From positions 251,570 through 315,569 of the forward strand of contig KE159796.1 in NCBI GenBank assembly GCA_000403475.2: a stretch of 64,000 nt of DNA, written 5' to 3'. Under the pieces are notes generated by a model, which saw only the letters and a program-made list of their open reading frames with translations, ran no database searches and was not told the DNA's origin. Positions 35,187-45,195 of the stretch are shown here, in pieces (the stretch's first letter is position 1; each line of letters starts with the position of its first letter). Both the position numbers and the translations under genes were made by a program. The stretch is from Lachnospiraceae bacterium MD308 (GTDB lineage Bacteria > Bacillota > Clostridia > Lachnospirales > Lachnospiraceae).

Positions 35187-36302
35187 ATGAAATTATTTCA
35201 GGAGAAACCGATCGTGGAAAAATACAGCCGGGCGAAAGATTTTGTTGCGGAGTACGGGATTGGGAAAGGGGATTTTATCCTTGCCAGCAAAGGGGTGTAT
35301 GAGAAGTATTTTGCGCCGCTGGGGCTTGAGGCCCATGTGGAGTACAAGGGCAAGTACGGCCAGGGGGAGCCGACAGACGGGATGATTGACGCGCTCCTTT
35401 CGGATTTCCGGAAGGCCGGCTGTGAGCGGATTGTCGCCATCGGGGGCGGAGCGGTCATTGACATGGCGAAGATTCTGGTGCTTGGCGGGAATGCCGGGGC
35501 GGAGCAGTATTTTCGCAGGGAGGTTCCTTTAAAGAAGGTCCGCAAGCTTATTGCAGTGCCTACCACCTGCGGCGCGGGCTCGGAGGTGTCCAATGTGTCC
35601 ATTGCGGAGATTTCCGGCATGAAGAGCAAGCTGGGCCTTGCGGTGGATGAGATCTATGCGGATGCGGCGGTGCTCATACCGGAACTTTTGACGGAACTTC
35701 CGTACTTTTACTTTGCAACCAGCGCCATAGACGCGTTTATCCATGCTATTGAATCTTTTGTGTCGCCCAGGGCGAATCTTTATACGGAGATGTTCAGCCA
35801 AAAAGCCATGGAAATGATCCTGGCGGGGTTTGGGCGGATTCTCTCGGAGGGAGAGGAGGCGAGGAAGGAGCTTTTGGATGATTTCCTGACGGCAAGCAAC
35901 CTTGCAGGAATCGCCTTTGGCAATGCAGGAACGGGGATGGTGCATGCCATGTCCTATCCTTTGAGCGGAAAGTACCATGTGGCCCACGGGGAGGCAAACT
36001 ATCAGTTTCTGACAGCGGTGTTTGGCTTTTACCAGAGAGAATGCCCGGAGGGGAAGATAGGGGAGCTGAACCGTTTTCTTGGGAGGATTCTTGGCTGCGG
36101 GGAGACGGCGGTGTATGATGAGCTGGAGCGGCTGTTTGACCGGATTATCGCCAGGAAGAAACTGAGGCAGTACGGCATGGCGGAATCTGAGATCTGGGAG
36201 TTTGCGGCCAGCGTGGAGAAAAGCCAGGGAAGGCTTTTGAATCAGAGCTATGTGAGGCCGTCGGCAGAGCAGATGGCAGAGGTGTACCGAAAATTGTGGT
36301 AG
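35187..36302 (+). CDS. Iron-containing alcohol dehydrogenase, 4-hydroxybutyrate dehydrogenase type
   Basis: The 371-residue protein is a group III (Fe) alcohol dehydrogenase with the NAD-binding GGGAVIDMAK and metal-site histidines in DAFIHAIESF and HGEANYQF. The overall sequence, including IAVPTTCGAGSEVSNVS, closely resembles the 4-hydroxybutyrate dehydrogenase of Clostridium kluyveri, and the length is the same as I recall for that enzyme. That enzyme reduces succinate semialdehyde or oxidises 4-hydroxybutyrate. The partner genes of that pathway (CoA transferase, 4-hydroxybutyryl-CoA dehydratase) are not in the window, so the role here is inferred. The start at 35187 follows GGGAGG and the AGGAAG site. 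Confidence 0.82.
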   Translation: MKLFQEKPIVEKYSRAKDFVAEYGIGKGDFILASKGVYEKYFAPLGLEAHVEYKGKYGQGEPTDGMIDALLSDFRKAGCERIVAIGGGAVIDMAKILVLGGNAGAEQYFRREVPLKKVRKLIAVPTTCGAGSEVSNVSIAEISGMKSKLGLAVDEIYADAAVLIPELLTELPYFYFATSAIDAFIHAIESFVSPRANLYTEMFSQKAMEMILAGFGRILSEGEEARKELLDDFLTASNLAGIAFGNAGTGMVHAMSYPLSGKYHVAHGEANYQFLTAVFGFYQRECPEGKIGELNRFLGRILGCGETAVYDELERLFDRIIARKKLRQYGMAESEIWEFAASVEKSQGRLLNQSYVRPSAEQMAEVYRKLW

Positions 36303-36359
36303 GGATATTTTGAATTGTGAAAAATATGGAGACAGAAGAAAAGCAGATAGAAAAAAGAT

Positions 36360-36402
36360 AACCTGCCGGTGAGTTTGGGTTCACTGGCAGGTTGCCTTTT
36401 AT
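36360..36402. terminator. Terminator between the convergent dehydrogenase and Rpn-type genes
   Basis: AACCTGCCGGTGA (36360-36372) pairs with TCACTGGCAGGTT (36381-36393) and is followed on the plus strand by GCCTTTTATTT. It lies between two convergent genes and could serve both. Confidence 0.8.
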
Positions 36403-36412
36403 TTCCTCCAAA

Positions 36413-37315
36413 TTAGGAAGCTTTCCAGTATTTTTTCATGTATTCCTGTGTATCCTTTTCAGTTAATGAAAATTTTTGAAGGACTTTTGCATGTGTGTTC
36501 TCATAGGAAAGGCCTAATTCCTGACAAGCCTCAATAAGTGCGCAGATACCTTGCTGTAAACCTTCTTGCAGACCTTGCTGTATGCCATATTTTTTGCCCT
36601 GTTCGTGGCCCCGTACCCATCCGCTTGATATAATGTTGCTGTAATCGCGGATTGCTTTTTCTCTTGCTTCATATTCCAGACGCTTTTCTTTATCTGCACT
36701 GATATCCACTAATTTATCATATGCCTTTTGGACATATTCATCTGATTTTGCAAGCATTTTTAATTCCTCCTTATCCTCTCCGTCAAAGAACCGCGCCCAA
36801 TTAAGAAGTACTGTCTGGGGATACTTGAATCTGGCAAGCTTGGGAAGTTCAAGAATATGTATTTCAAGTTTGTCAGAGTACAATTCTTTCCGGGAATCTT
36901 CCCACATATGGAATTGGGAATAAAATTCTTTGCTGTCAAAGAGCTCGAAATCCAGAATCCCTACATGGATGCATTTCTGCAACATATCATAATCCTGCCC
37001 CTTTTCAAGCTGCCCGGCATACATCTTGCTGAGATAAAACAGGGAGCGCTCTGCCCAGTATGTGAACATAATTACCTGCATCTCCATATCAATCTGGATA
37101 TTCCCATTCAGTTGCACCCGTACATCAAGGATTCCTTCCTTGTCCTCCGAATACCTCCTGTTTAGGTGTGTCGGCAAAAGCTCTGTGCTTACAATCTCTT
37201 CGGGTTTAAGGTTTAAAAGTGCTGCGATAAACCCACGACGTACCTGTGCATCCGACATCAGTTCCTTAAAACAGAAATCTACTTTTGGTTTCATGATAAA
37301 ATTATTGCTGTTCAT
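36413..37315 (-). CDS. Rpn-family recombination-promoting nuclease / PD-(D/E)xK transposase-like protein
   Basis: The 300-residue protein starts KPKVDFCFKELM, the typical opening of the Rpn/YhgA-like family. The nuclease core is visible as D in GILDVRVQ followed by the E-x-Q motif in IDMEMQV (about 85-100). Near the C-terminus is a short repeat of GIQQGLQEGLQQG type (about 245-260), common in this family. Members are PD-(D/E)xK nucleases that promote RecA-independent recombination and are often mobile, but no terminal repeats or target duplication were found here. ATG 37315 is supported by AAGGAAAGGG; ATG 37294 is an alternative. Confidence 0.85.
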   Translation of the reverse strand: MNSNNFIMKPKVDFCFKELMSDAQVRRGFIAALLNLKPEEIVSTELLPTHLNRRYSEDKEGILDVRVQLNGNIQIDMEMQVIMFTYWAERSLFYLSKMYAGQLEKGQDYDMLQKCIHVGILDFELFDSKEFYSQFHMWEDSRKELYSDKLEIHILELPKLARFKYPQTVLLNWARFFDGEDKEELKMLAKSDEYVQKAYDKLVDISADKEKRLEYEAREKAIRDYSNIISSGWVRGHEQGKKYGIQQGLQEGLQQGICALIEACQELGLSYENTHAKVLQKFSLTEKDTQEYMKKYWKAS

Positions 37316-37653
37316 TTCCCTTTCCTTTCCGCAGGAAAGAGCAGTGTAGAAAATCTGACCAACAGCAAAACATTATTTCTGCTTTTATTATATCGGTGAT
37401 TCGAAGATTGTACAATAGCTTTCCTGCTTTATATTAATTTCATGCAGCTGGAATTCTTCGGCCGAATGGCCATGACTTGTTCAGAATTCTTTGATACCCT
37501 CAGTGAACAAAGGAATACACGTTCTTTATTTACTGAGGGTAGGAACAGTATAAACGGTTCTCTTAGTATATGCAAGTATAAATTTCGTGTAAGTGTTAAA
37601 TAGAAAAAATATTTGCTGTATGTTACAATGAAGAAAATAGGAGAGTACGAAGG
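37316..37653. other. 338-base intergenic region with two inverted repeats
   Basis: No gene is recognised. GAATTCT (from 37451) and AGAATTC (to about 37489) form one inverted repeat. ACCCTCAGT (37496-37504) and ACTGAGGGT (37532-37540), extended inward by AAAG/CTTT, form a second, terminator-sized hairpin without a clear T-run. A TACAAT -10-like box at 37624-37629 precedes the next gene. Confidence 0.6.
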
Positions 37654-38232
37654 ATGATCACAGAATACAAAATATCAGAAGAAGACGGGAGTGTCTGCAT
37701 TCAGGTTCTACGTTCTGCAAGGAAGAGTATCGGTTTGGAAATAAAGGCAGGCGGAGAGGTGTTTGCGAGAATACCGGCGAGGCTTTCGGATCGGGAGCTT
37801 AAAAGATTTTTGCAAGAACATAAAGGATGGATTTTTGATAAGCTGCGTCTTTCCAGGGAGAGGAAAGAGAACAGGAAGGCGGTTGAAGCGCCTCGGATGG
37901 AGGAGATGACGGCGGCGGAGATTGCGAGGATGAAAGAAAGATTTCTTGAGCGGGTTCGGCATTACAGCGGCTTAATGGGCATTACTTTTGGGAGGATAAC
38001 GGTGCGGAATCAGAAAACCCGGTGGGGGAGCTGCAGTGAAAAGGGAAATCTCAACTTTAATTACCTGCTCTATTTTCTGCCGAAGGAGCTTTTAGATTAC
38101 GTGGTGGTGCATGAGCTGGCGCATAGAAGGCATATGAACCATTCCGGCGAGTTCTGGGCAGAAGTGGAGAAGTATTTCCCGGAATATAAGGAGTGCAGGA
38201 AAAAGCTTAAGAAGATTGGGATAAACGAATAA
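37654..38232 (+). CDS. YgjP/DUF45-type metallopeptidase-like protein
   Basis: The 192-residue protein has the zinc motif HELAH (153-157), with a later histidine in HMNHSGEFW. It also has the family block KTRWGSCS (121-128), found in YgjP-like (DUF45, SprT-related) proteins. These are predicted metal-dependent hydrolases, and their substrates are poorly known. No signal peptide is present, so it is cytoplasmic. It is a single gene with a start at ATG 37654. The neighbours give no functional hint. Confidence 0.83.
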   Translation: MITEYKISEEDGSVCIQVLRSARKSIGLEIKAGGEVFARIPARLSDRELKRFLQEHKGWIFDKLRLSRERKENRKAVEAPRMEEMTAAEIARMKERFLERVRHYSGLMGITFGRITVRNQKTRWGSCSEKGNLNFNYLLYFLPKELLDYVVVHELAHRRHMNHSGEFWAEVEKYFPEYKECRKKLKKIGINE

Positions 38233-38243
38233 AACAAATCAAA

Positions 38244-38272
38244 GTGACAAAGTACGCAGATGATGGTACAAT
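38244..38272 (+). promoter_or_regulatory. Promoter of the DUF1461 membrane protein gene
   Basis: GTGACA (38244-38249), 17 bases, TACAAT (38267-38272), located about 47 bases before the gene. Confidence 0.6.
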
Positions 38273-38318
38273 CATTTTGACGTTTCGCAGAGTAAAATAA
38301 GACAAGGGAAGGTGAGGT

Positions 38319-39062
38319 ATGAAGAAAAAACAAAATATCAGGAGGCAGGGGAAAGGTTATCTTTTCTTTGGAGTTCTTGCGATGTTCCTTTTGGTAGTTT
38401 CATTGCTTCTCACCAGCTTCCAGATTGCCATTTACGGAGATTCAAAGTATCATTTTTACGAAGAGGCGTATAAAAAGTATAGGGTAACAGAGTCTCTTGA
38501 CATGAAACTTTCAGACGTAATGACTGTGACAGATTACATGATGGATTATCTGATCGGGCGTGAGGAGAAGCTTTCGATTGAGACAGATGTGGATGGAAAA
38601 AGGCAGGATTTTTTCAATGAACAGGACCGGCTGCATATGGCAGATGTGAAAAATCTTTTTCTTGGAGGACTTAAGCTTCGGACACTGCTTTTTTTGTTGT
38701 CAGTCATTTTCATTGGAGCATTGGTGCTTAAGAAAGCGGATATGAGAAATGTATTGCCAAGAGCGTATGGCATTGCCATGGCGGTGTTTGCAGCGGTGCT
38801 GGTCTTTTTGGGAATTGCATTTACTGTTGACTTTACGAGATGCTTTACTATATTTCACGAGATGTTTTTTACAAATGATCTGTGGATGTTTGATGAAAGC
38901 ACAGACTACATGATACGTATGCTTCCGGAAGGCTTTTTTTCTGACATGGTTATCCGGATTGTAAAAGTATTCGTCGGGAGTCTTGCTGCGCTGGGAGTTG
39001 TGATTGGGATAATATATAAAATTTGTGATAGACATACCGCAGGTAAAGAAAATGTGGTATGA
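38319..39062 (+). CDS. DUF1461 / TIGR01906-type integral membrane protein
   Basis: The 247-residue protein has four predicted membrane helices (about 13-36, 118-138, 150-170 and 218-238). An extracytoplasmic region between the first two carries the family-type YHFYEEAYKKYRV and a stretch around DQDRLHMADVK-like sequence. This matches a Firmicutes family of unknown function. It lies 53 bases upstream of purL, in the same direction, but no functional link is known. Confidence 0.7.
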   Translation: MKKKQNIRRQGKGYLFFGVLAMFLLVVSLLLTSFQIAIYGDSKYHFYEEAYKKYRVTESLDMKLSDVMTVTDYMMDYLIGREEKLSIETDVDGKRQDFFNEQDRLHMADVKNLFLGGLKLRTLLFLLSVIFIGALVLKKADMRNVLPRAYGIAMAVFAAVLVFLGIAFTVDFTRCFTIFHEMFFTNDLWMFDESTDYMIRMLPEGFFSDMVIRIVKVFVGSLAALGVVIGIIYKICDRHTAGKENVV

Positions 39063-39115
39063 TATTATATACGACGAAAAGAGTGTTAGTGTCGGTGAAT
39101 GAAGGAGGAGAATGA

Positions 39116-42100
39116 ATGAGTAATGTAAAGCGAGTATTTGTAGAAAAAAAACCGGATTTTGCTGTGCAGGCGAAGGGGCTGGAGAATGAGATTAAGGGGT
39201 ATCTTGGGATTTTGGATATCGCTTCTGTGCGCGTCCTGAACCGTTATGATGTGGAGAATGTGTCAGATGAGACTTTTGAGAAGGCGTGCCGCGGCATTTT
39301 CGCGGAGCCGCCGGTAGATATTCTGTATCGGGAGGAGTTCCCCGTGGGGGAGAACAGCAAAGTGTTCTCTGTGGAGTATCTTCCCGGGCAGTTTGATCAG
39401 AGGGCTGATTCGGCAGTGCAGTGTATTCAGTTTATAAAAGAAGATGAAAAACCAGTGATCAAGACAGCGGTGGTCTATGTGATTGAGGGCGCGGGAAGGG
39501 AGATTTCCGATGACGAGCTTGAGGCGGTGAAGGCACACTGCATCAATCCGGTGGATTCCAGAGAGACCGGGATGGAGAAGCCGCAGACGCTTGTGACTGT
39601 ATTTGACGAGCCGGAGGATGTTATCGTCTTTGACGGATTTAAGGACATGGCAGAAGGGGAGCTAAAAGAGCTTTACGGCACGCTGGGGCTTGCCATGACT
39701 TTTAAGGATTTTCTGCATATTCAGAATTATTTTCGGAATGAAGAAAAGAGAGATCCGTCTATGACAGAGATTCGTGTTCTTGATACGTATTGGTCGGACC
39801 ACTGCCGTCATACGACTTTTTCGACAGAGCTTACAGAGGTTTCCTTCGGTGAGGGTGACTATCGGACGCCCATTGAGGAGACATATCGGCAGTATCTTGC
39901 GGATCACAGCGAGATTTTTAAGGGCAGAGAGGACAAGTTTGTCTGTCTGATGGATCTGGCGCTGATGGCTATGCGCAAGCTTAAGAAGGAAGGGAAGCTT
40001 GTGGACCAGGAAGAATCCGATGAGATCAATGCCTGCAGTATCGTTGTTCCGGTTACGGTAGACGGTGTGGAGGAAGAGTGGTTGGTAAACTTTAAAAATG
40101 AGACGCACAACCACCCGACGGAGATAGAGCCTTTCGGCGGTGCGGCTACCTGCCTTGGCGGAGCCATCCGTGATCCGCTCTCAGGGCGTACCTACGTGTA
40201 TCAGGCTATGCGTGTGACGGGCGCGGCAGATCCTACGGCTTCAGTTAAGGATACCCTTAAGGGCAAGCTTCCCCAGAAGAAGCTTGTGCGTGAGGCGGCT
40301 CACGGGTATAGCTCCTACGGCAACCAGATCGGCCTTGCCACCGGGGCGGTAAAGGAAATCTACCATCCGAACTATGTGGCAAAGCGTATGGAGATCGGCG
40401 CTGTCCTTGGAGCCGCTCCAAGGCGTGCGGTAATCCGTGAGACCTCAGACCCGGGAGATATCATCATCCTTCTCGGCGGGCGTACCGGGCGTGACGGGTG
40501 CGGCGGTGCCACCGGCTCTTCTAAGGTGCATACTACAGAGTCCATCGAGACTTGCGGTGCGGAAGTGCAGAAGGGAAATGCGCCTACCGAGCGCAAGATT
40601 CAGCGTATGTTCCGCAGGGAAGAAGTCAGCAGATTAATTAAAAAATGTAATGATTTTGGTGCCGGCGGTGTCTCTGTTGCCATCGGTGAGCTGGCGGACG
40701 GGCTTCGGGTCAACCTTGATAAAGTGCCGAAAAAGTATGCGGGACTTGACGGGACAGAGATTGCCATCTCTGAGTCTCAGGAGCGTATGGCAGTTGTAGT
40801 GGACCCGAAAGATGCGGCAAAGTTCATGGATTATGCAAAAGAGGAGAACTTAGAGGCTGTGGAGGTGGCAGTTGTCACTGAGGAGCCAAGGCTTATTCTC
40901 TCCTGGAGGGGGAAGGAGATTGTCAACCTGTCCAGGGCATTTTTAGATACGAACGGTGCTCATCAGGAGACGGCCGTTGCAGTGGATATTCCGAACCGGA
41001 AGAACAGTATCCTCGTGCGGGAGGATGTAGGAGATGTGCGCGCAAAATGGCTTTCTGTGCTTGCTGATCTCAATGTTTGCTCCCAGAAGGGACTGGTGGA
41101 GATGTTTGACGGTTCGATTGGGGCAGCTTCCGTGTTCATGCCCCACGGCGGGAAATATCAGACTACCGAGACACAGGCCATGGTAGCGAAGCTTCCGGTA
41201 TTAAAAGGAGACTGTGATACCGTGACTATGATGAGTTATGGCTTTGATCCGTATCTGTCTACCTGGAGCCCGTATCACGGGGCGGTCTATGCAGTGACGG
41301 AGTCTGTGGCGAAGATTGTGGCAAACGGAGGCGATTACCGGAAGATTCGCTTTACCTTCCAGGAATACTTCCGCCGGATGAGTGAAGAGGCTCATAGATG
41401 GAGCCAGCCTTTTGCGGCGCTTCTCGGAGCGTATAATGCGCAGCTTGGCTTCGGCCTGCCATCTATCGGCGGAAAGGACAGTATGTCGGGTACGTTTGAG
41501 GATATTGACGTGCCGCCAACATTAGTTTCCTTCGCGGTGGATATTGCGAGAGAAAAAGATATCATTACGCCGGAGCTTAAAGCGGCGGGCAATAAATTAG
41601 TATGGCTCCGCATTCCGACAGACCAGTACGATGTTCCGGTCTATGAAAAGGTGATGGAGCAGTACGGGAAGTTTACGGAGGATATTCGTGCCGGCAGAAT
41701 CATATCGGCTTATGCTGCGGACCGTCACGGCGTGATTGCCGCGGTCAGCCGTATGGCTTTCGGTAACCGGATGGGCGTAAAGATTGAACACAATATAGAC
41801 GCGAGAGATTTGTTCGCGCCTGCTTTTGGCGATATTATCGCAGAAGTTCCGGACGGAAAAGTGGGAGAACTTGCAATTGAATATACTGTGATCGGTGAGG
41901 TGACAGATGACAGGACATTCTCCTATGGCAATGTGGAGATTTTGGAGGCAGAGGCGGAAACTGCGTGGAAGGGAACGCTTGAAAAGGTATTTAAGACTAA
42001 TTCCGGCGCACCGGGTCAGGAAGAGAAGGTAGAGACGAAGCTTTATCAGGCATCCGATATCTATATATGCACCCATAAGATCGCGCAGCCGACAGTATTC

Positions 42101-42883
42101 ATCCCGGTATTTCCGGGGACTAACTGTGAGTACGACAGTACGAGAGCTTTCGAGCGGGCAGGCGCTAAAGTTGTAACTAAGGTGTTTAGAAATCTTGACG
42201 CGGCAGACATTATTGATTCGGTGAATATATTTGAAAAGGCGATTGACGGGGCGCAGATTATCATGTTCCCGGGCGGGTTCTCTGCCGGTGACGAGCCGGA
42301 CGGATCGGCGAAATTCTTTGCGACAGCCTTCCAGAATGCGAAGCTTAAGGAAGCAGTGGAGCGCCTGTTAAATGAGCGGGACGGTCTTGTTCTCGGCATC
42401 TGTAACGGATTCCAGGCACTTATTAAGCTGGGGCTTATAACGAATGGACGGATTACCGGATTTGATGAGAAATCTCCCACATTAACCTACAATACGATTG
42501 GGCGCCATATCTCCAAGATGGTTTACATGAAGGTGGTTTCGGACAAGTCTCCGTGGCTTAGGAAGGCAGAGCTTGGCGGTGTGTATACAAATCCGGCGTC
42601 TAACGGGGAGGGCCGTTTTGTGGCGGATAAGGAATGGCTCGACAGGTTGTTTGCCAACGGTCAGGTTGCGACCCAGTATTGCGATGTTGACGGGAATGTT
42701 ACGATGGACGAGGAGTGGAATGTGAATGGCTCCTACATGGCTATCGAAGGAATTACAAGTCTTGACGGCCGGGTGTTCGGCAAGATGGCCCACTCTGAGA
42801 GACGCGGCCGCTGCGTTGCAACGAATATCTATGGCGAGCAGGATATGAAGCTTTTTGAGTCCGGTGTGGAATATTTTAAATAA
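39116..42883 (+). CDS. purL: Phosphoribosylformylglycinamidine synthase, fused large form
   Basis: The 1255-residue enzyme performs the fourth step of purine synthesis, making FGAM from FGAR, glutamine and ATP. It combines the synthetase domains (DTYWSDHCRHTTFSTE near 230, NETHNHPTEIEPFGGAAT, GGKDSMSGTF) with a C-terminal glutamine amidotransferase whose nucleophile is C1096 in LGICNGFQ. This single-chain form is the proteobacterial type, and several gut clostridia carry it instead of separate PurS, PurQ and PurL. No other pur gene is adjacent and there is no purine riboswitch in the short upstream gap. Start at ATG 39116 is after GAAGGAGG. Confidence 0.95.
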   Translation: MSNVKRVFVEKKPDFAVQAKGLENEIKGYLGILDIASVRVLNRYDVENVSDETFEKACRGIFAEPPVDILYREEFPVGENSKVFSVEYLPGQFDQRADSAVQCIQFIKEDEKPVIKTAVVYVIEGAGREISDDELEAVKAHCINPVDSRETGMEKPQTLVTVFDEPEDVIVFDGFKDMAEGELKELYGTLGLAMTFKDFLHIQNYFRNEEKRDPSMTEIRVLDTYWSDHCRHTTFSTELTEVSFGEGDYRTPIEETYRQYLADHSEIFKGREDKFVCLMDLALMAMRKLKKEGKLVDQEESDEINACSIVVPVTVDGVEEEWLVNFKNETHNHPTEIEPFGGAATCLGGAIRDPLSGRTYVYQAMRVTGAADPTASVKDTLKGKLPQKKLVREAAHGYSSYGNQIGLATGAVKEIYHPNYVAKRMEIGAVLGAAPRRAVIRETSDPGDIIILLGGRTGRDGCGGATGSSKVHTTESIETCGAEVQKGNAPTERKIQRMFRREEVSRLIKKCNDFGAGGVSVAIGELADGLRVNLDKVPKKYAGLDGTEIAISESQERMAVVVDPKDAAKFMDYAKEENLEAVEVAVVTEEPRLILSWRGKEIVNLSRAFLDTNGAHQETAVAVDIPNRKNSILVREDVGDVRAKWLSVLADLNVCSQKGLVEMFDGSIGAASVFMPHGGKYQTTETQAMVAKLPVLKGDCDTVTMMSYGFDPYLSTWSPYHGAVYAVTESVAKIVANGGDYRKIRFTFQEYFRRMSEEAHRWSQPFAALLGAYNAQLGFGLPSIGGKDSMSGTFEDIDVPPTLVSFAVDIAREKDIITPELKAAGNKLVWLRIPTDQYDVPVYEKVMEQYGKFTEDIRAGRIISAYAADRHGVIAAVSRMAFGNRMGVKIEHNIDARDLFAPAFGDIIAEVPDGKVGELAIEYTVIGEVTDDRTFSYGNVEILEAEAETAWKGTLEKVFKTNSGAPGQEEKVETKLYQASDIYICTHKIAQPTVFIPVFPGTNCEYDSTRAFERAGAKVVTKVFRNLDAADIIDSVNIFEKAIDGAQIIMFPGGFSAGDEPDGSAKFFATAFQNAKLKEAVERLLNERDGLVLGICNGFQALIKLGLITNGRITGFDEKSPTLTYNTIGRHISKMVYMKVVSDKSPWLRKAELGGVYTNPASNGEGRFVADKEWLDRLFANGQVATQYCDVDGNVTMDEEWNVNGSYMAIEGITSLDGRVFGKMAHSERRGRCVATNIYGEQDMKLFESGVEYFK

Positions 42884-43011
42884 ATGAATTGTTGCTGCGT
42901 GATTGCTGCATATTCGATAAAGAAAATGGGGAAAAATTGTTTTCCTGAAAGTCGGTAATGCAGGAAATGAGAGTGTAAATTGCAAAAATTAGAAAAAATT
43001 GCAAAAAAATC

Positions 43012-43040
43012 TTGTGTTCTAAGCGGAAATCCTTTACAAT
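43012..43040 (+). promoter_or_regulatory. Promoter of gdhA
   Basis: TTGTGT (43012-43017), 17 bases, TACAAT (43035-43040). The start near 43047 lies before the hairpin at 43064-43094, so the mRNA leader contains that structure. Confidence 0.7.
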
Positions 43041-43063
43041 GTTAAAGGACAAAAGCGCCGGAG

Positions 43064-43094
43064 AAAGCGGATAGACATTGTCTGTCCGCTTTTT
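43064..43094 (+). terminator. Leader terminator / possible attenuator before gdhA
   Basis: AAAGCGGATAGAC (43064-43076) and GTCTGTCCGCTTT (43080-43092) form a 13-bp stem (one T-G pair) with a 3-base loop and a following T-run. It lies between the gdhA promoter and the gene, so it would stop transcription in the leader unless disrupted. No competing fold or leader peptide was identified. Confidence 0.65.
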
Positions 43095-43134
43095 GAAGCT
43101 TTGAGGAAATTAAGGAAATCGTTCTAGGAGGTAA

Positions 43135-44475
<1,341 letters not shown>

Positions 44476-44490
44476 TACGCTGTTAGGGTA

Positions 44491-44536
44491 AAAGGTCATG
44501 TGATTCATAATTTGCATGAATAGACATGGCCTTTGG
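44491..44536 (+). terminator. Terminator after gdhA
   Basis: AAAGGTCATGT (44491-44501) and ACATGGCCTTT (44524-44534) pair with one G-T pair; an inner ATTCAT/ATGAAT extends the stem. Confidence 0.65.
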
Positions 44537-44596
44537 ATCCTGGTATCATAATATAACATAAATCGAAAAATTTTTCATAAAACTATTAAAAAAGTG

Positions 44597-44626
44597 TTGA
44601 CAAGTATTGCCAAAAGATAGTATAAT
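44597..44626 (+). promoter_or_regulatory. Promoter of the tRNA-Val/tRNA-Met operon
   Basis: TTGACA (44597-44602), 18 bases, TATAAT (44621-44626): both boxes are perfect matches, fitting a strong stable-RNA promoter. Confidence 0.85.
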
Positions 44627-44663
44627 AGCAAAGCGGGTTCGAGATAAGGACGCGCTAAGATAT

Positions 44664-44736
44664 GGGATCATAGCTCAGCTGGGAGAGCATCTGCCTTACA
44701 AGCAGAGGGTCATAGGTTCGAGCCCTATTGGTCCCA
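44664..44736 (+). tRNA. tRNA-Val (anticodon TAC)
   Basis: A 73-base cloverleaf with acceptor GGGATCA/TGGTCCC, D-loop AGCTCAGCTGGGAGAGC, anticodon loop TTACAAG (anticodon TAC) and T-arm GGTTCGAGCC. CCA is not encoded. Cotranscribed with the tRNA-Met 10 bases downstream. Confidence 0.95.
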
Positions 44737-44746
44737 TACCATATCT

Positions 44747-44820
44747 GGCGGGATAGCTCAGTTGGCTAGAGCACACGGTTCATACCCGTGGTGTCGCTGG
44801 TTCAAATCCAGTTCCCGCTA
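44747..44820 (+). tRNA. tRNA-Met, elongator type (anticodon CAT)
   Basis: A 74-base cloverleaf with acceptor GGCGGGA/TCCCGCT (first pair G-T) and anticodon loop TTCATAC. The anticodon stem CACGG/CCGTG lacks the three G-C pairs of an initiator. The closeness to bacterial elongator tRNA-Met favours that over tRNA-Ile with lysidine. CCA is not encoded. Confidence 0.9.
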
Positions 44821-44901
44821 TTTGTTTACAAAGGAGACAGTTGTTGACTGTCTTCTTTTTTTATATTATGATAATAACAATAGTTACAAGGAGGATGAAA
44901 A

Positions 44902-45195
44902 ATGACGAAGGGAAGGTTGTTTCTTTATATTGTTGCTGGTGGATACGTTGCTTATACAGGCTTTGGTTTATCTCAAAATGCTTTGACTCAGCGTCCGGAC
45001 AGTTATATGATTTATCTGATTTTCGGCGTGTTGTTTATTGCAATAGGCGGAGTGCTGGCAGTGAGTAGTGCGAGGAAGCTTTTAAAAGGTGATTATGTGG
45101 ATTTTGCGGGGGGAAACCCGGATACAGAGCAGGAGAGGCTTGATGCGAGTGAACAGGAAGGAGAAGTAGAAGATGAGGATAGGAATGGGATATGA
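44902..45195 (+). CDS. Small two-helix membrane protein of unknown function
   Basis: The 97-residue protein has two predicted membrane helices (about 5-24 and 34-55), a short basic stretch (SSARKLLKG) and a strongly acidic C-terminal tail. AAGGAGG upstream supports the ATG at 44902. Its last 23 bases overlap the start of ispF, so translation of the two is probably coupled. I do not recognise the family. Confidence 0.7.
   Translation: MTKGRLFLYIVAGGYVAYTGFGLSQNALTQRPDSYMIYLIFGVLFIAIGGVLAVSSARKLLKGDYVDFAGGNPDTEQERLDASEQEGEVEDEDRNGI

Noticed and set aside
36413-37315. Considered as a complete insertion sequence
   Set aside because: No terminal inverted repeats or target duplication could be found around the Rpn-type gene.
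44747-44820. Considered as initiator tRNA-fMet
   Set aside because: The anticodon stem lacks the three consecutive G-C pairs of initiators and the first acceptor pair is G-T, not a C-A mismatch.
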